This document shows positions 56,315 to 64,000 of a DNA stretch of 64,000 nt, piece by piece (the stretch's first letter is position 1; each line of letters begins with the position of its first letter). The position numbers and the translations under genes were made by a program. The notes under the pieces were generated by a model. That model did no database searches. It saw nothing but the letters and a program-made list of their open reading frames with translations, and was not told the DNA's origin. This DNA is from Dokdonella_A ginsengisoli (GTDB lineage Bacteria; Pseudomonadota; Gammaproteobacteria; Xanthomonadales; Rhodanobacteraceae), in NCBI RefSeq assembly GCF_042652785.1, contig NZ_JBHSHD010000010.1, positions 620,001 to 684,000 of the forward strand. Direction: 5' to 3'.

Positions 56315-57577
56315 ATGACGACATCGATCCGCCTCGGCACGCATCAGGCCCGCCTGCTGCATCTCGCCGCGCAAGGCCTGCTCGCGCGGCCCGGCCGGCG
56401 CGCGCGCAAGGCCGACGTGCTCGCCGCGATCGCGCGCATGCGCGTGCTGCAGATCGACACCATCAACGTCGTCGCGCGCAGCCCGTACCTGGTGCTGTTC
56501 TCCCGCCTCGGCGCCTATCGCAAGGAGTGGCTGGAGGAGTGGCTGGCCGAAGGCGCGATCTTCGAGTGCTGGGCACACGAGGCGAGCTTCGCGCCGATCG
56601 TCGACTACGCCCTGCATCGCCGCCACGGCGAGGGCAGGGACGGGCACTGGTCGATGAAGCACGCGCGCCGCATGCACCGCGAGCACGCCGCCGGCATGGA
56701 CGGGCTGCTCGCGCACGTGCGCGAGCGCGGCGCGGTCAAGGCGGCCGATTTCGAGCGCCAGGACGGCGCCGGCGGCGGAGGCTGGTGGGGCTGGAAGAAC
56801 GAGAAGCGCTGGCTCGAGGCGCTGTTCGCGCTGGGCGAGCTGATGATCGCGCGGCGCGAGAATTTCCAGCGCGTCTACGATCTCGGCGAGCGCGTCCGCG
56901 CCGCCGCGCAGGCGAACGGCCACGCCGCAGCGCACGCCGAAGTCTCCGAGGCACAGATGCGGCGCGAATTCGTGCTCGGCGCGGTGCGCGCGCTCGGCGT
57001 CGCCCAGGCGCGCTGGATCAACGACTACTTCCGCAGCGGACGCAAGCTGAAGGACGCCGACCTGGACCCGTTCGTCGAGGCGGGCGAGCTGCTGCGCGTC
57101 GAGGTCGAAGGCTGGAAGCAGCCCGGCTACGTCCATCCCGATCACGCGCAGGCCCTGGCCGCCGCCGCAGCCGGCCGCCTGCGCGCGACCCGCACCACGC
57201 TGCTGTCGCCGTTCGATCCGGTGGTGTGGGATCGCGAACGCGCCGCCGCGATGTTCGGTTTCGACTACCGCATCGAGTGCTACGTGCCGGCGCCCAAGCG
57301 CAAGTACGGCTACTACGTGCTGCCGATCCTGCACCGCGGCCGCCTGGTCGGCCGGCTCGACGCCAAGGCGCACCGCGCGGATGGCGTGTTCGAGGTGAAG
57401 GCGCTGCATCTGGAGGACGGCGTCGAAGCGGACACCACTCTGGCCGCGGCCCTGGCCGGCGCGATCGGCGAGTGCGCGCAGTGGCATGCGACGCCGCAGG
57501 TCGAAGTCGGCCGCTGCGAACCGAAGGCGTTCCGGCGCCTGCTGCGCGAAGCGATCGCGGCATCCGGCACGCGCTGA
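56315..57577 (+). CDS. YcaQ-type winged-helix DNA glycosylase
   Basis: The 420-residue protein of the HTH_42 family has the catalytic QxD motif within RVLQIDTINVVARSPYLVLFSRLGAY (about 43-68), the AHEASFAP region, and C-terminal LLSPFDPVVWDRERAAAMFGFDYRIECYVPAPKRKYGYYVLPIL, all typical of YcaQ/AlkX. The E. coli member removes bases in interstrand crosslinks. It starts 14 bases after the M61 gene, so they may share a transcript. Confidence 0.92.
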   Translation: MTTSIRLGTHQARLLHLAAQGLLARPGRRARKADVLAAIARMRVLQIDTINVVARSPYLVLFSRLGAYRKEWLEEWLAEGAIFECWAHEASFAPIVDYALHRRHGEGRDGHWSMKHARRMHREHAAGMDGLLAHVRERGAVKAADFERQDGAGGGGWWGWKNEKRWLEALFALGELMIARRENFQRVYDLGERVRAAAQANGHAAAHAEVSEAQMRREFVLGAVRALGVAQARWINDYFRSGRKLKDADLDPFVEAGELLRVEVEGWKQPGYVHPDHAQALAAAAAGRLRATRTTLLSPFDPVVWDRERAAAMFGFDYRIECYVPAPKRKYGYYVLPILHRGRLVGRLDAKAHRADGVFEVKALHLEDGVEADTTLAAALAGAIGECAQWHATPQVEVGRCEPKAFRRLLREAIAASGTR

Positions 57578-57644
57578 GGCCGCCTTCCGTGGCGCGGTCG
57601 CCGCGCTTGCGCGAGACTGCGCCGGACGAAGGAGGATGACGGCA

Positions 57645-58124
57645 GTGATCGACAACACGCTGACGATTGCGATGCGGCTGGGAGCGTCGGTGCTGGTCGG
57701 CGGCCTGGTCGGCCTCAACCGCGACCTGCACCACAAGCCGGCCGGCGTGCGCACGCACGCGCTGGTCAGCCTCGGCGCGGCGCTCGTGGTGGTGGTGGCG
57801 CTGCCGCCGGCCCTCGACGATCCGCACCGCTACGACGCGCTCAGCCGCGTCGTGCAGGGCGTGCTCACCGGCATCGGCTTCCTCGGCGCGGGCGTGATCC
57901 TGCGCAATCCGGACAAGCAGCACATCAGCGGACTGACCACCGCCGCGACGGTCTGGTTGACCGCGCTGCTCGGTGTCGCCTGCGGCGTCGGTCAGTACGT
58001 GCCGGTCGCGATCGCCTCGGTCATCGGTGCGATCGTGCTGCTGCTGGGTGGACGTTTCGAACGGGCGGTCCGTCGAAGCTGGCTGAAGGAGACGCCGCCG
58101 CCGGTTCGACCGCCGCAGGAATAG
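57645..58124 (+). CDS. MgtC/SapB-family membrane protein
   Basis: The protein has about 159 residues and five hydrophobic segments. The core LGASVLVGGLVGLNRDLHHKPAGVRTHALVSLGAAL and GVLTGIGFLGAGVILRN...GLTTAATVWLTALLGVACGVG is the MgtC family signature. I start at the GTG at 57645, nine bases after GGAGG (57631-57635); the ATG at 57636 abuts that site and is less likely. MgtC proteins matter for growth at low Mg2+ or in host cells; the exact activity is unclear. No riboswitch is seen upstream. Confidence 0.92.
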   Translation: MIDNTLTIAMRLGASVLVGGLVGLNRDLHHKPAGVRTHALVSLGAALVVVVALPPALDDPHRYDALSRVVQGVLTGIGFLGAGVILRNPDKQHISGLTTAATVWLTALLGVACGVGQYVPVAIASVIGAIVLLLGGRFERAVRRSWLKETPPPVRPPQE

Positions 58125-58135
58125 GGGAGGCGGCC

Positions 58136-58738
58136 ATGGCCGAACTGCACGAATGCGAGATCGCCGGGCTGCGTCCGACGCAGATCACGGTCGGCATGAT
58201 CGAGGTCGAGGACAAGCGCAAACATCTCGACGCGATGGGCCATCACGAACGCCGGGATTTCCTGGAAGCGCGGCCGATTCCCGCCGTGTCCGGGCCCGAC
58301 GGCAAGCTCTACATCACCGATCACCACCATCTCGCTCGCGCCCTGTCCGACGGCGGCTACGACAGCGGCTATTTCCTGATCGAAGCGGATCTGTCGACCC
58401 TGGCGCCCGATGCGTTCTGGAAGACCATGCAGGAGCGCCGCTGGGCGCACCCGATCGACGCGCGCGGGCAGCGCCAGTCGACCGATGACATTCCGCATCA
58501 CGTCGACAAGCTCGTCGACGATCCGTATCGCAGCCTGGCCGGCTACGTGCGCGAGCGCGGCGGCTACGCGAAGACGCCGACCGCGTTCGCCGAGTTCGTG
58601 TGGGCGGACTTCTTCCGCCCGCGCGTGGTCATCGGTGCGCAGCGCCGCGATTTCGACGTGGCCGTCGAACAGGCGCTGGCGCTCGCGCACGGCGTGGCGG
58701 CGCGCGAGCTGCCCGGGTACCTCGCCGAAGCGCGCTGA
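58136..58738 (+). CDS. ParB-like (ParBc_2-type) protein
   Basis: The 200-residue protein has a ParB-nuclease-like core: LRPTQITVGMIEVEDKRKHLD, then DGKLYITDHHHLARALSDGGYDSGYFLIEADLS. The HHH-L-A pattern replaces the HR-AA box of true ParB, as in the PF08857 type. No ParA or centromere sites lie nearby, so a partition role is unlikely; nuclease or CTPase activity is unknown. It starts 11 bases after the MgtC-like gene. Confidence 0.85.
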   Translation: MAELHECEIAGLRPTQITVGMIEVEDKRKHLDAMGHHERRDFLEARPIPAVSGPDGKLYITDHHHLARALSDGGYDSGYFLIEADLSTLAPDAFWKTMQERRWAHPIDARGQRQSTDDIPHHVDKLVDDPYRSLAGYVRERGGYAKTPTAFAEFVWADFFRPRVVIGAQRRDFDVAVEQALALAHGVAARELPGYLAEAR

Positions 58739-58760
58739 GCGCCGGCTCGACGCGCCGCGG

Positions 58761-60071
58761 TCAGGCCGGGCGCGTCTTCTGCCGGCCGCGACCGCCGCGC
58801 CGGCGCGGCTTCTTGCGCGCTTCCGGATTGGCTTCGGTACCGGCGGAGGCGTGCGGCCGGCGCGCGTGACGCTGCGGGCGGGCGCCGCTGGGCTTCTGCG
58901 TCGGCCGCGCCGTGCCGTCGGCACGCAGCGGCCGCGACGGCTCGAAGCCGGCGATCGGGGCGATCTCGATCTCCTGCTTGAGCAGGCGGCGGATGTCGCG
59001 CAGCAGGCCTTCTTCTTCGTGCGAGACCAGCGAGATCGCCAGGCCCTCGGCGCCGGCGCGGCCGGTGCGGCCGATGCGGTGCACGTAGTCCTCGGCCACC
59101 ATCGGCAGGTCGTGGTTGATGACCATCGGCAACTGGTCGATGTCCAGGCCGCGCGCGGCGATGTCGGTGGCGACCAGCACGCTGACCTTGCCGCTCTTGA
59201 AGTCCGCCAGCGCGCGCGTGCGCTGGTTCTGGCTCTTGTTGCCGTGGATCGCGGCGGCGCGCAGGCCGGCCTTTTCGAGGATCTTGGCCAGCTTGTCGGC
59301 GCCGTGCTTGGTGCGGCCGAACACCAGCGTCTGGCGCGCGTCGTTCTGCAGCAGGTGCAGCAGCAGGTCGCGCTTCTTGTCGGCGTCGACCGGATGCACG
59401 CGATGGGTGACCGTCGCGGCGATGCTGTTCGGCTTGGCGACCTGGATCTCGACCGGCTCGCGCATGAAGTCGCCGGCCAGCGCCTTGATCTCCGGCGCGA
59501 AGGTGGCCGAGAACAGCCAGGTGGTGCGGTTCTGGCGCGGCAGGTGGCCGAGGATGCGGCGGATCGACGGCAGGAAGCCCATGTCGAGCATGCGGTCGGC
59601 TTCGTCGAGGATCAGCACCTCGATGTGCGACAGGTTCACGCTGCGCTGCTGGATGTGGTCGATCAGGCGGCCCGGCGTGGCGATCAGCACGTCCACGCCG
59701 CGACGCAGCGCTTCGACCTGCGGCTGCATGCCGACGCCGCCGAAGATCGTCGTCGCGCGCACGCCCAGGTGCTTGCCGTAGGCGCGCACGCTCTCGTGCA
59801 CTTGCGCTGCGAGTTCGCGCGTCGGCGTCAGCACCAGCGCGCGCGGTGTCTTCGGCTTGGACGGCGTGCGCTGGGTGACGTAGAGCCGGTGCAGCAGCGG
59901 CAGCGCGAAGGCGGCCGTCTTGCCGGTGCCGGTCTGTGCGCCGGCGAGCAGGTCGTGGCCTTCCAGCGCGGCGGGAATCGCGGCGGCCTGGATCGGCGTG
60001 GGATCGGTGTAGCCTTGTTCGGCCAGCGCGCGCAGCAGCGCAGGCGCAAGCCCGAGGGTTTCGAATGACAT
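58761..60071 (-). CDS. rhlE: RhlE-type DEAD-box RNA helicase
   Basis: The 436-residue helicase has all motifs: Q motif TPIQAAAIPAALEG, AQTGTGKTAAF, PTRELAAQ, TPGRLIDHI, DEADRMLDMGF, SAT, TDIAARGLDIDQ, HRIGRTGRAG. The C-terminus is a basic low-complexity tail (ARPQRHARRPHA... KKPRRRGGRGRQKTRPA) typical of RhlE. It acts in ribosome assembly or cold adaptation with RNases such as RNase R. The gene starts at MSFETLGLAPALLRAL. Confidence 0.95.
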   Translation of the reverse strand: MSFETLGLAPALLRALAEQGYTDPTPIQAAAIPAALEGHDLLAGAQTGTGKTAAFALPLLHRLYVTQRTPSKPKTPRALVLTPTRELAAQVHESVRAYGKHLGVRATTIFGGVGMQPQVEALRRGVDVLIATPGRLIDHIQQRSVNLSHIEVLILDEADRMLDMGFLPSIRRILGHLPRQNRTTWLFSATFAPEIKALAGDFMREPVEIQVAKPNSIAATVTHRVHPVDADKKRDLLLHLLQNDARQTLVFGRTKHGADKLAKILEKAGLRAAAIHGNKSQNQRTRALADFKSGKVSVLVATDIAARGLDIDQLPMVINHDLPMVAEDYVHRIGRTGRAGAEGLAISLVSHEEEGLLRDIRRLLKQEIEIAPIAGFEPSRPLRADGTARPTQKPSGARPQRHARRPHASAGTEANPEARKKPRRRGGRGRQKTRPA

Positions 60072-60478
60072 TTGAGGAACTCCGTTGCAGGAGCCGCGCA
60101 GTTGCACGTGGTCTCGATCGCAGGGATCGAGGGCCATCGACGCCGGACGCGGCGCTCCGGCCGTGATGAGGCCGGAATCGCTTGCAGCGTTCCCAGGAAC
60201 CGCGCTGCGAGCAAGACGATTGGCGGATCGCGACGGCCCGAGTGGCCGTGGATTCCGGGTTTGGCGCGACGAAGGCCGAACGGCGCGGAACGTCTTCGGA
60301 GGAGGCCTTGCGGCATCCGGCGAGCCTGCGTTCCAGAGGGAAGATCGCGAAAGCGGCGCAACAAACTGCGCGCAGCATACACGAGACGGCGCCCGTCGGC
60401 CATTGGCGGCGTGCGGCGTTGACCCTGGTACGGGCCGGACCTAGGCTCCGGGGCTTGCCCGGCAAAGGAGTACCGATC
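60072..60478. other. 407-base divergent gap between rhlE and the SMR gene
   Basis: No supported gene. It contains the likely rhlE leader and, near the right end, a promoter for the SMR transporter gene. I looked for a guanidine riboswitch in front of the transporter and found no convincing ACGR-loop hairpin pair. Confidence 0.5.
60419..60447 (+). promoter_or_regulatory. Promoter of the SMR transporter gene
   Basis: TTGACC (60419-60424), a 17-base spacer and TAGGCT (60442-60447) lie 32 bases before the ATG; AAGGAG (60465-60470) is a strong ribosome site. Confidence 0.65.
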
Positions 60479-60820
60479 ATGGCGGTTCCCACCCTCGCGT
60501 GGTTCTACCTGCTGCTCGCCGGCCTGGCCGAGATCGGCTGGGCGGTGGGATTGAAGTACACCGAAGGTTTCACGCGTCCGCTGCCGACGGTGCTGACGGT
60601 GGCCGGCATGATCGTCAGCTTCTACCTGCTGTCGCTGGCGATGCGCAGCATTCCGCTCGGTACGGCGTATGCGGTGTGGACCGGCATCGGCGCGGTCGGT
60701 GCAGTGATCCTGGGCATGGTGCTGTTCGGCGAGTCGCGCGACCTCGCGCGCATCGGCTGCATCGCCCTGATCCTGTGCGGTGTGCTCGGCTTGAAATGGC
60801 TGGGCGGTTCGGCGCACTGA
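60479..60820 (+). CDS. sugE: SugE/Gdx-type small multidrug resistance protein
   Basis: The 113-residue protein has four membrane helices, with the SMR glutamate in LLLAGLAEIGWAVGLKYTEGF and the sequence GTAYAVWTGIGAVGAVILGMVLFGESRDLAR. The W-V-G-L-K-Y-T-GF pattern fits the SugE/Gdx branch, which exports guanidinium, rather than the EmrE drug branch. It is encoded as a single (homodimeric, dual-topology) gene. Confidence 0.93.
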   Translation: MAVPTLAWFYLLLAGLAEIGWAVGLKYTEGFTRPLPTVLTVAGMIVSFYLLSLAMRSIPLGTAYAVWTGIGAVGAVILGMVLFGESRDLARIGCIALILCGVLGLKWLGGSAH

Positions 60821-60859
60821 CGTGCCCGGTGCGCGCGGTTAACGGGAGTCGGAAGGTCG

Positions 60860-61279
60860 ATGAAGGAAGCGCAATACGCGGACGCCGCCGGCAGCGAAGC
60901 GGTGCGTCTGGACATCTGGCTGTGGGCGGCGCGCTTCTTCAAGACGCGCTCGCTGGCCAAGCAGGCGGTCGAGGGCGGCAAGATCGAAGTCAACGGCGCG
61001 GCGGGCAAGCCGGCCAAGGCGGTGCACGCCGGCGACGTGCTGAAGATCGTGCGCGGCGAGGAGCGTTTCGAGCTTCGCATCACCGCGCTGAGCGGACAGC
61101 GCGGCCCGGCGTCCGCGGCGCGTACGCTGTACGAAGAATCCGAGGCCAGCCTTGCGGCGCGCCGCGAAGCGGCCGAGCTGCGCCGCCTGCAGGGGGCCGG
61201 CTACGCCAAGCCGCCGACCAAGCCCGACAAGCGTGCGCGCCGGCTGATCCGCGCGCTCGGCGACATCGACGCCTTGTGA
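60860..61279 (+). CDS. hslR: Hsp15 family RNA-binding S4 protein
   Basis: The 139-residue protein has an S4 domain at its start (VRLDIWLWAARFFKTRSLAKQAVEGGKIEVNGAAGKPAKAVHAGDVL) and a basic C-terminal helix (KPDKRARRLIRALGDID), like E. coli Hsp15. It binds free 50S subunits carrying nascent chains after heat shock. It follows the SMR gene by 39 bases and ends at a strong bidirectional hairpin. Confidence 0.95.
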   Translation: MKEAQYADAAGSEAVRLDIWLWAARFFKTRSLAKQAVEGGKIEVNGAAGKPAKAVHAGDVLKIVRGEERFELRITALSGQRGPASAARTLYEESEASLAARREAAELRRLQGAGYAKPPTKPDKRARRLIRALGDIDAL

Positions 61280-61285
61280 GCGAAG

Positions 61286-61316
61286 GCGGCGGACGGGCCA
61301 TGCGCCCGTCCGCCGC
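61286..61316. terminator. Bidirectional hairpin between hslR and the catalase gene
   Basis: Perfect 13-bp arms GCGGCGGACGGGC and GCCCGTCCGCCGC with a 5-base loop fill the 43-base gap between the convergent genes. No T-run. Confidence 0.7.
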
Positions 61317-61322
61317 GATCCG

Positions 61323-62774
61323 TCAGGCGCTGCGGCGTGCCGCCAGCGCGTCGCGCACGCCCTGCGCGTAGGCCGGATCGGCTTTCCCGAAATGCGCCAG
61401 CTGGCGCTGCACGATCGCGTCCGGCACGCCCTGCATTGCCGCGGCGATGTTGCCGCACAGCTGGCGCTTCTGCTCGTCGCTCATCAGGCGGAACAATGCG
61501 CCGGGCTGGCCGTAGTCGTCGTTGCCGGCGCGGTGGTCGTAGCGATCCGCGTCGCCGTCCAGGCGCAGCGGCGGCTCGCGATACTCGGGCGCCTGCGCTG
61601 GGCCGCCGAACGAGTTCGGTTCGTAGTTCACGCTGCCGCCGCCGTTGCCGTCGAAGCGCATCTGCCCGTCGCGCGCGTAGTTGTGCACCGGGCAGCGCGG
61701 CCGGTTGACCGGCAGCTGGTCATGGTTGATGCCCAGGCGGTAACGCGCCGCGTCCGCGTACGAGAAGATGCGGAACTGCAGCATCTTGTCCGGCGAGTGG
61801 CCGATGCCCGGCACGACGTTCGCCGGCGAGAAGCTCGACTGCTCGACCTCGGCGAAGTAGTTCTCCGGATTCGCGCTCAGCTCGAGCACGCCGACCTCGA
61901 TCAGCGGATAGTCCGCGTGCGGCCAGGTCTTGGTCAGGTCGAACGGGTTGTACGGCGTCTTGTCGGCGTCGGCCTCCGGCATCGCCTGGATGTACATCGT
62001 CCACTTCGGGAAATCGCCGCGCTCGATCGCCTCGTAGAGATCGCGCTGGTGCGATTCGCGATCCTCGCCGATGACCTTGGCCGCTTCCTCGTTGGTCCAG
62101 TTGCGGATGCCCTGCTGCGTCTTGAAGTGGAACTTGACCCAGTGCCGCTCGCCGGCCGCGTTGACCAGGCTGTAGGTGTGGCTGCCGAAGCCGTCGACGT
62201 TGCGCAGGCTGGCCGGCAGGCCGCGGTCGGAGAACAGGATCGTCACCTGGTGCAGCGACTCGGGCGACAGCGACCAGAAGTCCCACATCGCGGTGGCGCT
62301 GCGCAGGTTGGTGCGCGGATCGCGCTTCTGCGTGTGGATGAAATCGGGGAACTTGTACGGATCGCGCACGAAGAACACCGGCGTGTTGTTGCCGACCAGG
62401 TCCCAGTTGCCTTCGTCGGTGTAGAACTTCAGCGCGAAGCCGCGCACGTCGCGCTCGGCGTCGGCCGCACCGCGCTCGCCGGCGACGGTCGAGAAGCGCA
62501 GCAGCAGCGGCGTCTTGCGGCCGATGCCCTGGAACAGGCCCGCCTTCGAATAGCGGCCGATGTCCTGCGTGATCGTCAACGTGCCGTACGCGGCCGAACC
62601 CTTGGCGTGCACGACGCGCTCGGGGATGCGTTCGCGGTTGAAGTGCGCGTGCTTCTCGAACAGCTGGTAGTCCTGCACCAGCAGCGGACCGCGCGGGCCG
62701 GCGGTCAGGCTGTTCTGGTTGTCGGCCACCGGTGCGCCGGCGTCGGTGGTCAGGGTTTGGGGACGTGTGCTCAT
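61323..62774 (-). CDS. katA: Monofunctional heme catalase (small-subunit type)
   Basis: The 483-residue catalase has the distal region EKHAHFNRERIPERVVHAKG with the catalytic His, the Asn in GFALKFYTDEGNWDLVGNNTPVFF and the heme-ligand Tyr in LQFRIFSYADAARYRLG. The length puts it in the small-subunit clades. It breaks down H2O2 in the cytoplasm. An OxyR-like site precedes it. Later parts are normal (NQLPVNRPRCPVHNYARDG). Confidence 0.96.
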   Translation of the reverse strand: MSTRPQTLTTDAGAPVADNQNSLTAGPRGPLLVQDYQLFEKHAHFNRERIPERVVHAKGSAAYGTLTITQDIGRYSKAGLFQGIGRKTPLLLRFSTVAGERGAADAERDVRGFALKFYTDEGNWDLVGNNTPVFFVRDPYKFPDFIHTQKRDPRTNLRSATAMWDFWSLSPESLHQVTILFSDRGLPASLRNVDGFGSHTYSLVNAAGERHWVKFHFKTQQGIRNWTNEEAAKVIGEDRESHQRDLYEAIERGDFPKWTMYIQAMPEADADKTPYNPFDLTKTWPHADYPLIEVGVLELSANPENYFAEVEQSSFSPANVVPGIGHSPDKMLQFRIFSYADAARYRLGINHDQLPVNRPRCPVHNYARDGQMRFDGNGGGSVNYEPNSFGGPAQAPEYREPPLRLDGDADRYDHRAGNDDYGQPGALFRLMSDEQKRQLCGNIAAAMQGVPDAIVQRQLAHFGKADPAYAQGVRDALAARRSA

Positions 62775-62845
62775 GGTGGCTCCGGCTGGCTGGGTAGGCG
62801 GGCGGTGCGCTGGCTGGCGGCGGCTGGCTGCGCGGGTCGGGGGCC

Positions 62846-62851
62846 ACTATA
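62846..62851 (-). promoter_or_regulatory. Catalase -10 box
   Basis: TATAGT on the minus strand, with no good -35 but with the OxyR-like site beginning 23 bases upstream, as expected for an activator-dependent promoter. Confidence 0.55.
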
Positions 62852-62874
62852 CGGAGCCGCGAACCGATGAGGAA

Positions 62875-62911
62875 TTCGATTGTTCCGATGCAATCGATAG
62901 ATACAGATTAT
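62875..62911 (-). promoter_or_regulatory. OxyR-like operator upstream of the catalase gene
   Basis: Forward 62897-62911 reads ATAGATACAGATTAT, close to the OxyR half-site ATAGnTnnnAnCTAT, and a weaker half lies at 62875-62889 with 7-base spacing. The site abuts the -35 position. Confidence 0.6.
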
Positions 62912-62917
62912 CGAAAA

Positions 62918-63910
62918 TCAGGCCGGCACCACGTTCGCCACCGGTGTCCGGACGGTTGCCGCCTCGCGCCGCTCCGCCGCCGCCTTGCGCAGCAGGGCGG
63001 CGACCGCATCGGCCTGCGTCAGCGGAATCATGTGGCCGCCGTCGAGAAGGTGCAGGGCCGCGCCCGGCACGGCGGCGGCCAGCGGCAGACCGTGCAGCGC
63101 GAGCGGACAGATCGGATCGTCCCGGCCGAAGACCACCTGCACGGGCAGCGACAGCGACGGATAGCGCGGCGCCATGGCTGCCAGCGCTGCCGGCAGCGCC
63201 ACCATGTCCGCCGAGGCGGCGATGAAATTGCCGGGACGCGCACCGAGCGCGCCGCCGCCTTCGACATCGAAGCCCGGCGTGACCGCGTCGGGCGCGAATA
63301 CCGCGGCGAGCATGCGCTCGTGCGCGAGCTGTCCCAGCGGCGTCGCCAGCGTCCAAGCCAGCACGCGGCGCAGCACGGGCGAGGGCACGTCCAGCCCCTT
63401 GAACGGTGCCGGCGGTTCGCGCACCTCGTGGCTGGCCGGCGAGAGCAGCACGAGGGAGCCCACGTGATCGGGGAAATCCAGTGCCAGCGCGAGCGCCAGC
63501 GCACCACCCATCGAATGGCCCACCACCAGCGGCTGGCGCAGGTCCAGTGCGCGCAGGAAGGCGGCCACGATTCTCGCCTGCTCGAACAGGTCCGGCTGGG
63601 CTGCGGACGCGGTGGTCGAGTAGCCGCAGCCGGGCCGGTCCAGCGCGACCACGCGATGGTCCGGCGCCAGACGCTCGATCAGCGCGTGGAAGTTGCGCAG
63701 GTTTCCGCCCAGGCCGTGCAGCAGCACGACGACGGGACCGCGGCCGCGATCGACGTAGTGCAGGCGCGCGCCGTCGACGTCGACGAACCGGCCGAGCGGA
63801 GGTACACGCGCCTGCGCGCGGCGCGCGACCGCCGCGGTGTAGGCGACCAGAGCCACGAGCAGGACGAGCAGCGCGGCGAGGATCGCGACCGCTGCGGCGA
63901 CGAAACCCAT
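62918..63910 (-). CDS. Alpha/beta-hydrolase with N-terminal membrane anchor
   Basis: In this 330-residue protein, residues about 3-30 form one membrane helix; the rest is an alpha/beta-hydrolase with oxyanion loop VLLHGLGGN, nucleophile elbow VGHSMGGALA, acid in FGRDDPICP and catalytic His in LDGGHMIPLT. The substrate is unknown. The C-terminal tail (RREAATVRTPVANVVPA) extends past the fold. Its stop lies close to the catalase promoter. Confidence 0.9.
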   Translation of the reverse strand: MGFVAAAVAILAALLVLLVALVAYTAAVARRAQARVPPLGRFVDVDGARLHYVDRGRGPVVVLLHGLGGNLRNFHALIERLAPDHRVVALDRPGCGYSTTASAAQPDLFEQARIVAAFLRALDLRQPLVVGHSMGGALALALALDFPDHVGSLVLLSPASHEVREPPAPFKGLDVPSPVLRRVLAWTLATPLGQLAHERMLAAVFAPDAVTPGFDVEGGGALGARPGNFIAASADMVALPAALAAMAPRYPSLSLPVQVVFGRDDPICPLALHGLPLAAAVPGAALHLLDGGHMIPLTQADAVAALLRKAAAERREAATVRTPVANVVPA

Positions 63911-63920
63911 CGCCGCGCGC

Positions 63921-64000
63921 TCAGCGCCACGCCGCCGCGCACAGCGCGTCGCAGGCGGCGAACGGATCGTGCGTGCGCTCCCAGGCCTCGAGCCAGTTGC
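63921..64000 (-). CDS. Partial gene, C-terminal end only (cut by window edge)
   Basis: The visible frame encodes NWLEAWERTHDPFAACDALCAAAWR and a TGA stop. It lies on the same strand, 10 bases before the hydrolase start, so it is probably the upstream gene of an operon. I do not recognise the family from 25 residues. Confidence 0.45.
   Translation of the reverse strand, partial: NWLEAWERTHDPFAACDALCAAAWR

Noticed and set aside
58136..58738. Chromosome partition ParB
   Set aside because: There is no ParA gene or parS-like sites, and the HR-AA box is replaced by an HHH-L-A pattern typical of the ParBc_2 group.
60138..60478. Guanidine riboswitch upstream of the SugE/Gdx-type transporter
   Set aside because: The context made it attractive, but I could not find the two ACGR-loop hairpins of the guanidine-II class or a convincing guanidine-I fold; only an ordinary promoter is visible.

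Overview
The window is a contiguous piece of a high-GC (by eye about 70 percent) gammaproteobacterial chromosome, most likely from the order Xanthomonadales/Lysobacterales and plausibly a Rhodanobacteraceae-like (Dokdonella-type) bacterium. The reasons are the mix of genes (a eukaryote-like kynurenine route with kynurenine monooxygenase, kynureninase and ACMSD; a one-piece glycine dehydrogenase behind a tandem glycine riboswitch; System I cytochrome c maturation; an ECF sigma factor beside a Ser/Thr kinase with TPRs), several secreted proteins ending in a F-x-x-G-F-(D/E) tail, and the palindromic intergenic repeats typical of xanthomonads. The family assignment is an inference. I see no transposase, integrase, phage gene or CRISPR array.

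Region 1 (1-13542) is a cytochrome c maturation locus on the minus strand, read right to left: ccmA-ccmB-ccmC, a secreted protein of unknown function, ccmD-ccmE, then an inserted block (LysR regulator; decaheme MtrA/DmsE-type cytochrome; MtrB/PioB-type outer-membrane barrel; diheme cytochrome c4), then ccmF-ccmG-ccmH. The inserted block looks like a trans-envelope electron conduit set inside the genes that would attach its hemes. CcmA and CcmF both end in tails encoded by intergenic palindromic repeats.

Region 2 (13643-18717) holds a secreted delta-60-repeat protein, an ECF sigma factor and a membrane Ser/Thr kinase with TPR repeats. Region 3 (18812-31283) is kynurenine catabolism (DUF3293 protein, kmo, kynU, ACMSD-type decarboxylase, small secreted protein) split by a five-gene ABC-transporter-dependent polysaccharide cluster: wzm, wzt with a C-terminal carbohydrate-binding region, a methyltransferase/coiled-coil/glycosyltransferase fusion, wecB and another glycosyltransferase. 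The fusion has the layout expected of a chain-terminating length ruler.

Region 4 (31523-40667) has a secreted HAF-repeat protein, gcvP with its riboswitch, a large secreted zinc metalloprotease and tRNA-Leu(CAG) with clear promoter and terminator. Region 5 (40792-48880) is rnr-rlmB facing the phosphate operon pstS-pstC-pstA-pstB-phoU. Region 6 (49109-64000) is mostly housekeeping and stress genes: FmdB-type zinc ribbon, RNase T, YpfJ-type metallopeptidase, cyclophilin, DoxX, PHB depolymerase, M61 peptidase, YcaQ-type DNA glycosylase, MgtC-like protein, ParB-like protein, RhlE helicase, SMR transporter, Hsp15, catalase with an OxyR-like site, an alpha/beta hydrolase and a partial gene at the right edge.

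Translational coupling is common (ATGA, GTGA or TGATG overlaps inside ccmABC, ccmDE, ccmFG, pstCAB, kmo-DUF3293, ACMSD-secreted protein and wzm-wzt-fusion-wecB), which supports these groups as operons.
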